NCBI GenBank assembly: GCA_028705415.1
Contig: JAQWDO010000001.1
Coordinates: forward strand, 1 to 38,492
Direction of reading: 5' to 3'
Length of the DNA: 38,492 bases
Source: Dehalococcoidales bacterium
GTDB lineage: Bacteria; Chloroflexota; Dehalococcoidia; Dehalococcoidales; CSSed11-197
Numbering within the stretch: the stretch's first letter is position 1; each line of letters begins with the position of its first letter. The position numbers and the translations under genes are program-made. Below the pieces are notes generated by a model. That model had not been told where the DNA came from and made no database searches. It saw only the letters and a list, made by a program, of their open reading frames with translations. Below are positions 30,804 through 38,492 of the stretch, one piece after another.

Positions 30804-33263
30804 CTAATAATGGCCATCAGGCCTCTCTTTTTCTAGTTCCGCCTCGTTTTCATCCAGTTTTTCGTCATCCATTTCTTCCTGTAACTGCTCCATAATACGC
30901 GCCGCCCTCGGATAACCGATATGAAGCTTGCGCTGAAGGAAGGAAGTGGATATGTTGCCGTGTTCTTCAGCCAGTTTTCTGGCAGCAGCAATCAGAGGGT
31001 CAGAGGGAGCCGTGGTCTCCTGGATTTTGGCAGACGGTTCCAGTGAAGCAAGCTCATCAAGGTTTAGAGTAGCCGCCTGTTCCTGTTTTTGCGTACCCCA
31101 GAAATAAACCAGGCGCTCTACTTCCGGATCGGAAACAAAGCAGCCCTGCAGCCGGCGGGGTTTAGCTTCTTCCGTTGGCAAATATAGCATATCGCCTCGG
31201 CCGAGGAGCTTTTCCGCTCCGGTAGAATCCAGAATCGTGCGTGAATCAACCTGGGAAGTGACTGCAAAGCTTATGCGTGTGGGGAAGTTGGCTTTGATGA
31301 GCCCGGTTATTACATCAACCGAAGGCCGCTGGGTTGCAACAACCAGGTGAATACCCACCGCACGCGCCAGTTGCGCCAAACGGCAAAGTATATGCTCAAC
31401 CTCGGCAAACCCGGTCATCATCAAGTCAGCCAGTTCATCTATCACCAGTACCAGATTCGGGATCTTTTCCTGTCGGGAGACCTTTTTGTTGTACGCTTCG
31501 ATATTACGGGCTCCTACAGCGGACAGGGTTTTGTATCGATTATCCATTTCCTGGCTCAGCCAGCGAAGTGTGTTCAGGGCTTTGTCAGTATCTACCACTA
31601 CCTTGGTAGCCAGATGGGGAAGGCTGTTATACTGAACCATCTCCACTCTCTTGGGATCAATAAGTATAAACTTCAAATCCGCGGGCGAATTACACATAAG
31701 AAGACAGCAGACAATCGCATTTAAACAAACAGTCTTGCCGCTTCCGGTGGAACCAGCCACCAGCAAGTGCGGCATCCTGGCTAGGTCTCCGGCAATCGCT
31801 TCACCACCAGCCCCCTTGCCCAATGCCAGAGCCAGATTCGATTTGCCCAGGATTTTTTGGAAATTGGCACTTTCTATAACACTTCTGAGACTTACTACCC
31901 CAAAATTGGCATTGGGAACTTCAATACCAACCAGCGCTTTCCCCGGAATCGGAGCTTCTATACGCACACCGGGAACAGCTAATGCCAGAGCAAGGTTATT
32001 GGACAGGGCAGTAATACGCTCTACCTTTACCCTTGTGCGTGAAATTTCTTCCTGCCGGACTGTAATGTTGCCTTCTTCATCCCGGTCTTTAATTTCCCGG
32101 AATTTACGATCCCAGCCGGGCTCAATCCCGAACTGTGTAACCGTAGGCCCGGCATTGACCTGCACGACTTTTGCTTCAACTCCATAGCTTTCCAGCGCTT
32201 CCTCGATCAATCGTGCGCGCTTGCTGTTATCCGCCTGGCCAAAATCAACTTCCGGCGAAACGTCCAGAATATCTATCGGAGGCAGTTTCCAGCCATCAAC
32301 CAGCACCAGATCAGAGGATTCACCATACTTGCGCCAGACATCGCGGGCAACCTGTTTGATATCCCGCGTACTTTCACCCGACTGAGATACTGTACGGGGC
32401 ACTGCGGAGGTTTTCCCCGGCCCAGATTGTACCGGTTTTTCAACCAATTCCGGGGTGATATCCGGATACCTCTTCCCGGGAACCACTTCGGGCGCTATTA
32501 AAATTGAAGGGGCTTTTATACCCGGTCCAGCTTTCTCCGGCGAAGCAGGTTTTTCTGCCCGGTTTTCAGGCACCATTCGGCTTTCAGGCACGATCCGGCT
32601 TTCGGTAACCGTCGGCGGGTAGTTAAATTTAAACTCTTCCTGAACCGGTCTGGGAGTTTTTGGCCGCGGAGGGGGCAACCTGAACAACTCTATTATTCCT
32701 TTTACCACAGCTTTCAGGGCTCTCCAGACAAGGCGCGGGAAAAAGAGAACAAACCCGCCAAGAACAAGGCCTGCTACTATCAGGTAACCGACATATCCCC
32801 TGTCTCCGTTTATGATGGCATCGCCAACCGCACCCCCGAGTTCCAGGATACCCAGCAGTCCCCAAACGGCTGCAAACCAGGCTATTGCTCCAAGCCATTT
32901 GTTCCACTGGTACAGTTTCCAGCGCCGGGCGAAAGCGACGATTTCGTGACGGAAAACAATGGCAAGGATAATCAGGACTGCCACTCCGATCAGAATAATC
33001 CCCCAGCCAAGCAAGCTCATAGTGCTCGCCGCTGTGTCCCAGACAAAATCAACAATTTTATCCCATTGCCAGTAGATCAGACCGGCGGCAACAAGCGCCA
33101 GCAAAACTACCCAGAACCAGACTTTGGTAAATATTCTGAAAGGATTTATGCGTTTGCGCGGTTCTTTGTTTTCTGAATATTTCGTTACAGCAGTCTTTTT
33201 CCTGTCTGCTTTCTTTTTAATCGCAGCTTGTTCTTTTCTTTTGTTATCCCTTTCCCTGGACAC
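30804..33263 (-). CDS. ftsK: FtsK/SpoIIIE DNA translocase
   Basis: 819 residues. Four to five membrane segments lie in the first 195 residues, then a Pro-rich linker (PPPRPKTPRPVQEE and following), then the motor: FtsK alpha/beta domains with Walker A GSTGSGKT and the DPKRVEMVQYNSLPHL block, LVLVIDELADLMM Walker B and ATQRPSVDVITG. The C-terminal gamma winged helix (AARKLAEEHGNISTSFLQRKLHIGYPRAARIMEQLQEE is its span) reads orienting DNA sequences. It pumps DNA through the closing septum. It follows the RNase J gene by nine bases, and its end is 11 bases from convergent degV. Confidence 0.94.
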   Translation of the reverse strand: MSRERDNKRKEQAAIKKKADRKKTAVTKYSENKEPRKRINPFRIFTKVWFWVVLLALVAAGLIYWQWDKIVDFVWDTAASTMSLLGWGIILIGVAVLIILAIVFRHEIVAFARRWKLYQWNKWLGAIAWFAAVWGLLGILELGGAVGDAIINGDRGYVGYLIVAGLVLGGFVLFFPRLVWRALKAVVKGIIELFRLPPPRPKTPRPVQEEFKFNYPPTVTESRIVPESRMVPENRAEKPASPEKAGPGIKAPSILIAPEVVPGKRYPDITPELVEKPVQSGPGKTSAVPRTVSQSGESTRDIKQVARDVWRKYGESSDLVLVDGWKLPPIDILDVSPEVDFGQADNSKRARLIEEALESYGVEAKVVQVNAGPTVTQFGIEPGWDRKFREIKDRDEEGNITVRQEEISRTRVKVERITALSNNLALALAVPGVRIEAPIPGKALVGIEVPNANFGVVSLRSVIESANFQKILGKSNLALALGKGAGGEAIAGDLARMPHLLVAGSTGSGKTVCLNAIVCCLLMCNSPADLKFILIDPKRVEMVQYNSLPHLATKVVVDTDKALNTLRWLSQEMDNRYKTLSAVGARNIEAYNKKVSRQEKIPNLVLVIDELADLMMTGFAEVEHILCRLAQLARAVGIHLVVATQRPSVDVITGLIKANFPTRISFAVTSQVDSRTILDSTGAEKLLGRGDMLYLPTEEAKPRRLQGCFVSDPEVERLVYFWGTQKQEQAATLNLDELASLEPSAKIQETTAPSDPLIAAARKLAEEHGNISTSFLQRKLHIGYPRAARIMEQLQEEMDDEKLDENEAELEKERPDGHY

Positions 33264-33272
33264 TTCCTGCTC

Positions 33273-34955
33273 CTAGACTTTTACCAGTACTGGCAAAATC
33301 ATCGGCCGGCGCTTGGTCTTCTCAAAGAAAAAGCGGTTCAGCTCATCGCGCACCCTGGAATCTGCCGATGATAAATCAGCCTCCCGTTTGCCACGGTGGT
33401 CAACGATTGTCGCCACCAGATCCTTGCCTTCTTCTATCATATCTTTTGCTTCTACCATATCAACAAAACCGCGAGATACAATATCAGGACGGCTAACCAG
33501 TTTGCCGGTCTGCTGGTTAACAGCAATAATCACTACCACTATACCATCCTTGGATAACATGCGCCTGTTTCTGAGTACTACCCCGCCAACATCACCCACA
33601 CTCAATCCATCAACGTAGACGTGTCCGGAGGTTACCCTCCCGGCGACCCGGCCTGAATTGGCGCTCAGTTCAAGCACATCTCCATCTTCAAGACGGAATA
33701 TGTTTTTCTCTTCCACTCCGGCATCAAGAGCCAGACGGGAATGCAGGGTAAGGTGGCGGAATTCACCGTGAACAGGCACAAAAAAGCGCGGCTTGACCAG
33801 GTTTAGCACCAGTTTGAGCTCCTCCTGGGAAGCATGCCCGTGGACATGAACCTTGGAAAGCTGGTCATAGAATACTTCAGCCCCCTGTTTAAACAAACTG
33901 TCAATTGTGCGGTTAACCAGGGATTCGTTGCCGGGAATGGGAGAGGCTGACACCACAACTGTATCTCCCTTTATTATAGAAACCTGGCGATGGCCGTGGT
34001 TAGCAATACGCACCAATGCCGAAGTAGGTTCACCCTGGGAGCCGGTGGTAATCATAACTATCTTTTCCGGAGGGAGGCCTCTAAGCTCCTCCCCTTTACC
34101 GAGCACACCATCCGGAGCCTTCAGATATCCGAGTTCAAGCGCCATTTTGACGTTATCGCTCATACTGCGCCCGAAAACAAATACTTTCCGGCCATGGTTG
34201 GCAGCGGCATCGATTACCTGCTGAATACGAGAGATGAGAGAAGCAAAAGTGGCTACAATTACCCTCCCTTTAGCCCTGGAGATTATTGTATCCAGAGCTT
34301 CTCCTATAACTTTCTCCGAAGGAGTATAGCCAGGTGTTTCGGCATGAGTAGAATCAGAAAGCAGTAAAAGCACACCCTTGGAACCGACCTGGGAAAGCCG
34401 GGAAAGGCTGGTTGGTTCACCATACACTGGGGTATAGTCCAGTTTGAAATCCCCCGTGTGGACAACCAACCCCAGAGGCGTTTCAATAATCAGGCCAACC
34501 GCATCGGGTATACTGTGGCATACCGGAAAGAACTCTATTTTGAAACAACCCAGGGGAAAAGTACCCCCCGGCTCAATCACATTGATTTGAGCATCATTCA
34601 GAGCCTTGCCTTCCTTGAGCTTGACCGAAATGAGGCCTTTTGCCAGGCGAGTGCAGTATATTGGCACATTTAGTTGCGGCAATATATACGGCAAAGCCCC
34701 AATATGGTCTTCATGAGCATGTGTTATGACAATTCCCCGAATTTTGTCCTTTCTTTCCAGAAGGTAGCTGATATCCGGGATAACCAGGTCGATGCCCATC
34801 ATATCTTCTTCCGGGAACATCACACCGCAGTCAATTATGATGATATCGTTCCCGTATTCGGCAACCATCATGTTTTTCCCGATTTCTCCCAGTCCGCCCA
34901 AAGGGATTAACTTGAGTTTTGGTTTGATAGCCTTGGTTCTTTTCTTTTGCATCAT
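33273..34955 (-). CDS. rnj: Ribonuclease J
   Basis: 560 residues. The metallo-beta-lactamase motif is THAHEDHIGALPYI (near residue 80), with SDSTHAETPG and VHGHASQEEL of the beta-CASP domain, and a C-terminal domain ending RRPMILPVLVKV. RNase J is a 5'-3' exonuclease and endonuclease of mRNA decay and rRNA maturation, in the cytoplasm. Two adjacent ATGs start the frame; AAGGA lies two bases from the first (34955) and five from the second (34952), so the second may be used. It is the middle gene of udg-rnj-ftsK. Confidence 0.94.
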   Translation of the reverse strand: MMQKKRTKAIKPKLKLIPLGGLGEIGKNMMVAEYGNDIIIIDCGVMFPEEDMMGIDLVIPDISYLLERKDKIRGIVITHAHEDHIGALPYILPQLNVPIYCTRLAKGLISVKLKEGKALNDAQINVIEPGGTFPLGCFKIEFFPVCHSIPDAVGLIIETPLGLVVHTGDFKLDYTPVYGEPTSLSRLSQVGSKGVLLLLSDSTHAETPGYTPSEKVIGEALDTIISRAKGRVIVATFASLISRIQQVIDAAANHGRKVFVFGRSMSDNVKMALELGYLKAPDGVLGKGEELRGLPPEKIVMITTGSQGEPTSALVRIANHGHRQVSIIKGDTVVVSASPIPGNESLVNRTIDSLFKQGAEVFYDQLSKVHVHGHASQEELKLVLNLVKPRFFVPVHGEFRHLTLHSRLALDAGVEEKNIFRLEDGDVLELSANSGRVAGRVTSGHVYVDGLSVGDVGGVVLRNRRMLSKDGIVVVIIAVNQQTGKLVSRPDIVSRGFVDMVEAKDMIEEGKDLVATIVDHRGKREADLSSADSRVRDELNRFFFEKTKRRPMILPVLVKV

Positions 34956-34966
34956 ATTCCTTATAT

Positions 34967-35569
34967 TTAAAATAGTTTCAGTTGTTGTGCCGGGTCCTCA
35001 ACAGGAGCATCTTCCACGGGCTTGCTCCCCGCAAGAATGCCGGGAATCTTTTTCATATCTCCTATTATAACTTCTTTCAGGCCACCCTGGTGCAATGCAG
35101 CAGCAGGGTGGTACATCGGGAAATAAATAATACCGTTTTTGCTTGACGGGCTTCCGTGGATTTTACCAATAGCTTTACCGGGGAAATAGAGGGACATGGA
35201 AAAACGGCCGAGGGTAACAATCATACGGGGCTTTATCAGTTCGATCTGCCGGTCAAGCCAGGGTTTGCAAGCTAATATTTCATCCGGAAGAGGATCACGG
35301 TTTCCTGGAGGGCGGCATTTAATTATGTTAGCTATATAGACATCACCGCGCTTCATCCCGATTGAATACAGGAGCTCATCCAGAAATTTTCCTGCGGCGC
35401 CAACAAATGGACGCCCCTGCCGGTCTTCATTTTCTCCCGGCGCCTCACCGATGAACATAATATCTGCCTGAGGACAACCTTCACCCGGCACTGCATTGGT
35501 GCGCCCTTCCGCCAGCCTGCATGCCCGGCAGTTGGCTATGTCCCGGCCGAGTTGATTGAGTTCTATCAT
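34967..35569 (-). CDS. Family 4 uracil-DNA glycosylase (Fe-S type)
   Basis: 200 residues. Cys14 and Cys17 (NCRACRL), Cys85 (IIKCRPP) and Cys101 (ACKPWL) are the four [4Fe-4S] ligands of UDGa. Motif 1 is GEAPGENED at 41-49 and motif 2 is YHPAAAL near 155. The enzyme removes uracil from DNA to start base excision repair and is heat-stable and typical of thermophiles and anaerobes. The last 25 residues (PVEDAPVEDPAQQLKLF region) form a tail that may bind the sliding clamp (QxxLKLF). It is the first gene of the unit with rnj and ftsK, under a good promoter. Confidence 0.92.
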   Translation of the reverse strand: MIELNQLGRDIANCRACRLAEGRTNAVPGEGCPQADIMFIGEAPGENEDRQGRPFVGAAGKFLDELLYSIGMKRGDVYIANIIKCRPPGNRDPLPDEILACKPWLDRQIELIKPRMIVTLGRFSMSLYFPGKAIGKIHGSPSSKNGIIYFPMYHPAAALHQGGLKEVIIGDMKKIPGILAGSKPVEDAPVEDPAQQLKLF

Positions 35570-35599
35570 ATAAACAGTAAGGGGCCTTCCCCTCCGGCT

Positions 35600-35628
35600 A
35601 TGATAACACGAGCATTGCAGCCAGTCAA
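35600..35628 (-). promoter_or_regulatory. Promoter of udg-rnj-ftsK
   Basis: Minus strand TTGACT (35628-35623), 17 bases, TATCAT (35605-35600). The leader is about 25 bases. Confidence 0.7.
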
Positions 35629-35690
35629 TTTAAGCACCACCCATCCGGTTGCGAAATAAAGCAATTAAAGAGGGCTTCTTGGTTTGCATA

Positions 35691-35699
35691 TGCTATAAT
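35691..35699 (+). promoter_or_regulatory. Extended -10 promoter of tsaD, leaderless
   Basis: TGCTATAAT is an exact extended -10 box (TGnTATAAT) with no good -35. The start is expected at 35706, the first base of the tsaD ATG, and there is no ribosome site. Confidence 0.65.
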
Positions 35700-35705
35700 A
35701 TTTTG

Positions 35706-36683
35706 ATGATTTTACTCGGAATTGAGAGTTCCTGTGATGAAACGGCGGCTGCAGTCGTAGAGAACGGCCGGCATATTCTTTCCAACATTGTCAGCTCCCA
35801 GATCGATATACATGCCCGTTTTGGAGGAGTCGTCCCGGAAGTCGCTTCCAGACAGCATATTTTGAGCATAATTCCGGTCATCGATGAAGCTATCAAGACC
35901 GCCCGGGCGGATTGGAGCGATATCGAAGCCATCGCCGCCACCCATGGGCCGGGGCTTGCCGGCTCGTTGCTGGTAGGAGCCAATACAGCCAAGGCAATCA
36001 GTTATGCAAGAAAGCTGCCGCTGGTTGGAGTCAATCACCTAGAGGCACACATTTATGCCAATTGGTTATCCAGCCGGGAGCCCGAATTTCCACTTTTATG
36101 TTTAATTGTTTCCGGAGGGCATACCGACCTGATACTGATGAAAAACCACGGGGATTATACCTTGATTGGAAAAACCAGAGATGATGCTGCCGGAGAAGCT
36201 TTCGATAAAGCTGCCCGCATCCTGGGGCTAAGCTACCCGGGAGGGCCGGCGATTGACAAGGCAGCCAAAGGGGCAAAAGCAGATATCAAGCTTCCCCGGG
36301 CATGGCTCAAAGGTACGGCAGATTTCAGTTTCAGTGGTTTGAAAACTGCCCTCCTGCGCCTGAGCGAAGCAGGGTTGATCAACAATATTGAAAGTGCCGC
36401 TGCCAGTTTTCAGGCATCTGTTGTTGATGTTTTGGTCAAGAAAACAACTAATGCGGCTGTCAAGTATGGAGTAAAGCAAATTTTACTCTCAGGTGGAGTT
36501 GCAGCCAACAGCCTTCTGAGGAAGCAAATGGCAAGCGCTTCACCGGTGCCGGTGCTAATCCCTCCACCCGGGCTATGCACTGATAATGCGGCCATGGTAG
36601 CTGCCTGCGGCTATTTTCGTCTGCGGCTGGGCAATGTCAATGGCATCGATCTGGACGTAATTCCTTCTCTCTCACTATCATAA
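35706..36683 (+). CDS. tsaD: tRNA N6-threonylcarbamoyltransferase TsaD
   Basis: 325 residues from ATG 35706 (MILLGIESSCDETAAAVVE), the usual family start; the 19 extra codons upstream lie in the promoter. Signatures: HATHGPGLAGSLLVG-type ATP site (here ATHGPGLAGSLLVGAN), the metal-binding NHLEAH (the family norm is HLEGH), VSGGHTDL, DDAAGEAFDKAARILGL and SGGVAANSLLR. With TsaB and TsaE it adds the threonylcarbamoyl group to A37 of ANN-reading tRNAs. It is a single gene; the next one, groES, has its own promoter. Confidence 0.95.
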   Translation: MILLGIESSCDETAAAVVENGRHILSNIVSSQIDIHARFGGVVPEVASRQHILSIIPVIDEAIKTARADWSDIEAIAATHGPGLAGSLLVGANTAKAISYARKLPLVGVNHLEAHIYANWLSSREPEFPLLCLIVSGGHTDLILMKNHGDYTLIGKTRDDAAGEAFDKAARILGLSYPGGPAIDKAAKGAKADIKLPRAWLKGTADFSFSGLKTALLRLSEAGLINNIESAAASFQASVVDVLVKKTTNAAVKYGVKQILLSGGVAANSLLRKQMASASPVPVLIPPPGLCTDNAAMVAACGYFRLRLGNVNGIDLDVIPSLSLS

Positions 36684-36721
36684 ATATTCGTCAATTTTTA
36701 ACCGCTCGGTCAAATTTAGTG

Positions 36722-36750
36722 TTGCAAGACTTTGAGAATTGGTTTATTAT
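36722..36750 (+). promoter_or_regulatory. groESL promoter
   Basis: TTGCAA (36722-36727), 17 bases, TATTAT (36745-36750), with the CIRCE-type operator immediately downstream so that the start lies within it. Confidence 0.65.
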
Positions 36751-36787
36751 ATTATTTAGCAGTCTCCGACTGAGACTGCTAAATAAT
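36751..36787. promoter_or_regulatory. CIRCE-type heat-shock operator (variant)
   Basis: TTAGCAGTC (36756-36764), nine bases, GACTGCTAA (36774-36782). The consensus HrcA site is TTAGCACTC-N9-GAGTGCTAA; here one base is changed in each arm so the symmetry is kept. The inverted repeat extends to 16 bases per arm (36751-36766 and 36772-36787). It implies HrcA repression of groESL. Confidence 0.88.
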
Positions 36788-36828
36788 TGCCTTTCGAATG
36801 AAAAATACTGGGAAAAGGAGGGTTAAGA

Positions 36829-37122
36829 ATGGCAGTTAAAATCCAACCCCTGGGAGACCGTGTTCTGGTCAAACCAATCGAGGCTGAGGAGGTAACCAAA
36901 GGAGGAATAGTCCTACCGGCAACCGCCCAGGAAAAACCACTGGAGGGCAAGGTACTTGCCGCCGGCCCCGGCAAACGCAATGACAAAGGCGAACCGGTAG
37001 CGCTGGACGTAAAGGTAGGAGATGTTATTCTCTATTCCAAGTACGGCGGGACTGAAATCAAAATCGATGGCGAGGAGCTTATTATCCTTACCGAATCCAA
37101 CATTCTGGCAAAAAGGGTATAA
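36829..37122 (+). CDS. groES: Co-chaperonin GroES
   Basis: 97 residues. Begins AVKIQPLGDRVLVKPIEAEEVTKGGIVLPATAQEKPLEG, the mobile loop region included, and has VGDVILYSKYGGTEIKIDGEEL and the final ILTESNILAKRV. Seven copies cap the GroEL barrel. AAGGAGGG lies about eight bases before ATG 36829. It is 41 bases ahead of groEL in one operon under the CIRCE-type operator. Confidence 0.97.
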   Translation: MAVKIQPLGDRVLVKPIEAEEVTKGGIVLPATAQEKPLEGKVLAAGPGKRNDKGEPVALDVKVGDVILYSKYGGTEIKIDGEELIILTESNILAKRV

Positions 37123-37163
37123 ATTACAATTTTAATCAAGAAAAGAAATAACAGGAGGAAAAT

Positions 37164-38492
37164 ATGGCAAAACAGGTAATATTTGGAGAGGAAGCCCGCC
37201 GCTCCCTGAAAAAGGGTGTCGATGTGCTGGCAGATGCTGTCAGGGTAACTCTCGGCCCCAAAGGCCGGCCGGTAGCCCTGGACAAGAAATGGGGAGCCCC
37301 CACTGTTGTTGATGACGGTGTAACCATCGCCAAAGAAATTGAGCTTCCGGAACCTTTTGAAAATATGGGCGCCCAGCTGGTTAAAGAGGCAGCCTCTAAA
37401 ACCAACGACGCCTGCGGAGACGGTACAACCACTTCTACTGTACTGGCAGCAGCCATGATCGGAGAAGGCTTCAAGAACATTGCTGCCGGCGCGGATGCAC
37501 TTGGCCTCAAGAGAGGAATTGAGAAGGCAACGACTGCTATCATGGAAGAACTAAAGGCGGTTTCCACCCCGGTCAAGGGCAGGGACCAGATCGTCCAGGT
37601 AGCCACCATTACCGCCAAGGATTCCCAGATCGGCAACCTCATTGCAGATGCCATGCAGGAAGTCGGCAACGATGGCGTAATAACCGTCGAGGAATCCAAG
37701 GGTACAGAATACGAAACCGAATTTGTAAAAGGCATGCAGTTTGACCGCGGATACACCAGCGCATACTTCGTAACCGACACTGCGAGAATGGAAACCGTGA
37801 TTGAGGACCCCTATATCCTGATTACAGACAAGAAAATCACCGCTATTGCCGATATTCTTCCCACCCTCGAAAAAATCCTGCAGGTTACCAAGAACCTGCT
37901 TATCATTGCCGAGGATGTAGAAGGAGAAGCACTGGCAACCCTGGTTGTTAACAAACTGCGCGGCACCATGAATGTCCTGGCAGTCAAAGCCCCCGGGTTT
38001 GGCGATCGCCGCAAAGCAATGCTTCAGGATATCGCTATTCTTACCGGCGGACAGGTGATTTCGGAAGAAATCGGCCGCAAGCTCGATGCGGTAGAGATTG
38101 AAGATCTCGGTCAGGCTCGCAAGGTAGTCTCGGATAAAGACAACACTACCATTGTTGAAGGCAAGGGTGATGCAAGCGCTATTTCCGACAGAATCAAGCA
38201 GATCAAAGCCCAGATCGAAGAGACCAAGTCCGACTTCGACCGTGAAAAACTCCAGGAACGCATGGCACGCCTGGCTGGCGGTGTAGCCGTCATTAAAGTC
38301 GGCGCTGCTACCGAAACTGAAATGAAAGAGAAAAAGCACAGGGTAGAAGATGCTCTTGCCGCAACTCGTGCCGCTATTGAGGAAGGCATTCTGCCTGGCG
38401 GAGGCATTAGCTTGCTTAATTCACTGAAGGTAATCGACAAACTTTCTCTTACCGGCGATGAGGCCACCGGATCTAACATCGTCAAGAAAGCT
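37164..38492 (+). CDS. groEL: Chaperonin GroEL, N-terminal 443 residues
   Basis: The frame starts at ATG 37164 (AGGAGG eight bases upstream) and runs off the window; about 100 residues are missing. Landmarks: VRVTLGPKGRPVALDKKWGAP, VVDDGVTIAKEIELPEPFENMGAQLVKEAA, the ATP-site DGTTTSTVLAAAMI, AGADALGLKRGIEKA, MQFDRGYTSAYFVTD, VKAPGFGDRRKAML and ALAATRAAIEEGILPGGG. Most GroELs have KGRNV; KGRPVALDKKWGAP with DDG is the form I associate with Dehalococcoidia. It folds cytosolic proteins with GroES and ATP. Regulated with groES by HrcA, and probably by heat. Confidence 0.97.
   Translation, partial: MAKQVIFGEEARRSLKKGVDVLADAVRVTLGPKGRPVALDKKWGAPTVVDDGVTIAKEIELPEPFENMGAQLVKEAASKTNDACGDGTTTSTVLAAAMIGEGFKNIAAGADALGLKRGIEKATTAIMEELKAVSTPVKGRDQIVQVATITAKDSQIGNLIADAMQEVGNDGVITVEESKGTEYETEFVKGMQFDRGYTSAYFVTDTARMETVIEDPYILITDKKITAIADILPTLEKILQVTKNLLIIAEDVEGEALATLVVNKLRGTMNVLAVKAPGFGDRRKAMLQDIAILTGGQVISEEIGRKLDAVEIEDLGQARKVVSDKDNTTIVEGKGDASAISDRIKQIKAQIEETKSDFDREKLQERMARLAGGVAVIKVGAATETEMKEKKHRVEDALAATRAAIEEGILPGGGISLLNSLKVIDKLSLTGDEATGSNIVKKA

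Overview
The window reads as a chromosome segment of an anaerobic Chloroflexota bacterium, most likely class Dehalococcoidia. The basis is my recognition of the protein style (GroEL N-terminus with KGRPVALDKKWGAP, the aspartokinase/NifU, TPR/gyrA and yebC-ruvC-ruvA-uvrB blocks) plus an anaerobe's gene set (hybrid cluster protein, 2Fe4S-type ferredoxin, hydrogenase-4-like operon, B12-type radical SAM protein). This placement is inference; no 16S rRNA is present. Base composition looks even throughout, and I see no phage, IS element or CRISPR array.

Layout. 1-2.5 kb: the 3' end of a siderophore/cobalamin binding protein, a short TiaS-like protein, a pair of dispersed repeats, and a protein resembling the molybdenum storage protein MosA/MosB. 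2.5-3.25 kb (minus): a two-gene unit (87-aa unknown plus DUF134 regulator) whose consensus promoter is overlapped by a perfect 20-bp palindrome. 3.3-10.6 kb: a six-gene hydrogenase-4-like operon (hyfB, C, E, F, G, I order) with a strong promoter and a leader hairpin. 10.6-13.5 kb: cupin, Crp/Fnr regulator and divergent hybrid cluster protein, with a GTAAC-N4-GTTAC site between the last two. 13.6 kb: tRNA-Ala(CGC). 14-15.7 kb: gatB-secG. 15.7-16.05 kb: a candidate small minus-strand transcript with a perfect consensus promoter. 16.2-21.3 kb: lysC, a NifU-like gene preceded by a 41-codon Cys-rich gene, a TPR gene and gyrA. 21.3-24.7 kb: ferredoxin, radical SAM protein, a 57-aa ORF and fmt. 25-28.9 kb: yebC-ruvC-ruvA-uvrB. 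28.9-36.7 kb: repeat cluster, an anchored unknown protein, degV, ftsK, RNase J, family-4 uracil-DNA glycosylase, tsaD. 36.7 kb to the end: groES-groEL under a variant CIRCE operator; groEL runs off the window.

The standout is the hyf-like operon. Its four membrane subunits keep the signature motifs of proton-translocating complex I/hydrogenase modules. The catalytic-type large subunit has lost all four Cys ligands of the NiFe site, the NuoB-like small subunit has lost all four Cys ligands of its [4Fe-4S] cluster, and no ferredoxin-type subunit is encoded. As encoded here, the complex would have an ion-translocating membrane arm joined to a peripheral arm with no redox centre. It is related to the 'Ehr' (energy-converting hydrogenase-related) group but appears more completely stripped.

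Regulatory sites are unusually readable: several TTGACN-17-TATNNT promoters, two leaderless or nearly leaderless genes (tsaD, gatB), a probable HcpR-type site at hcp, and a CIRCE variant with a compensated base change in both arms.
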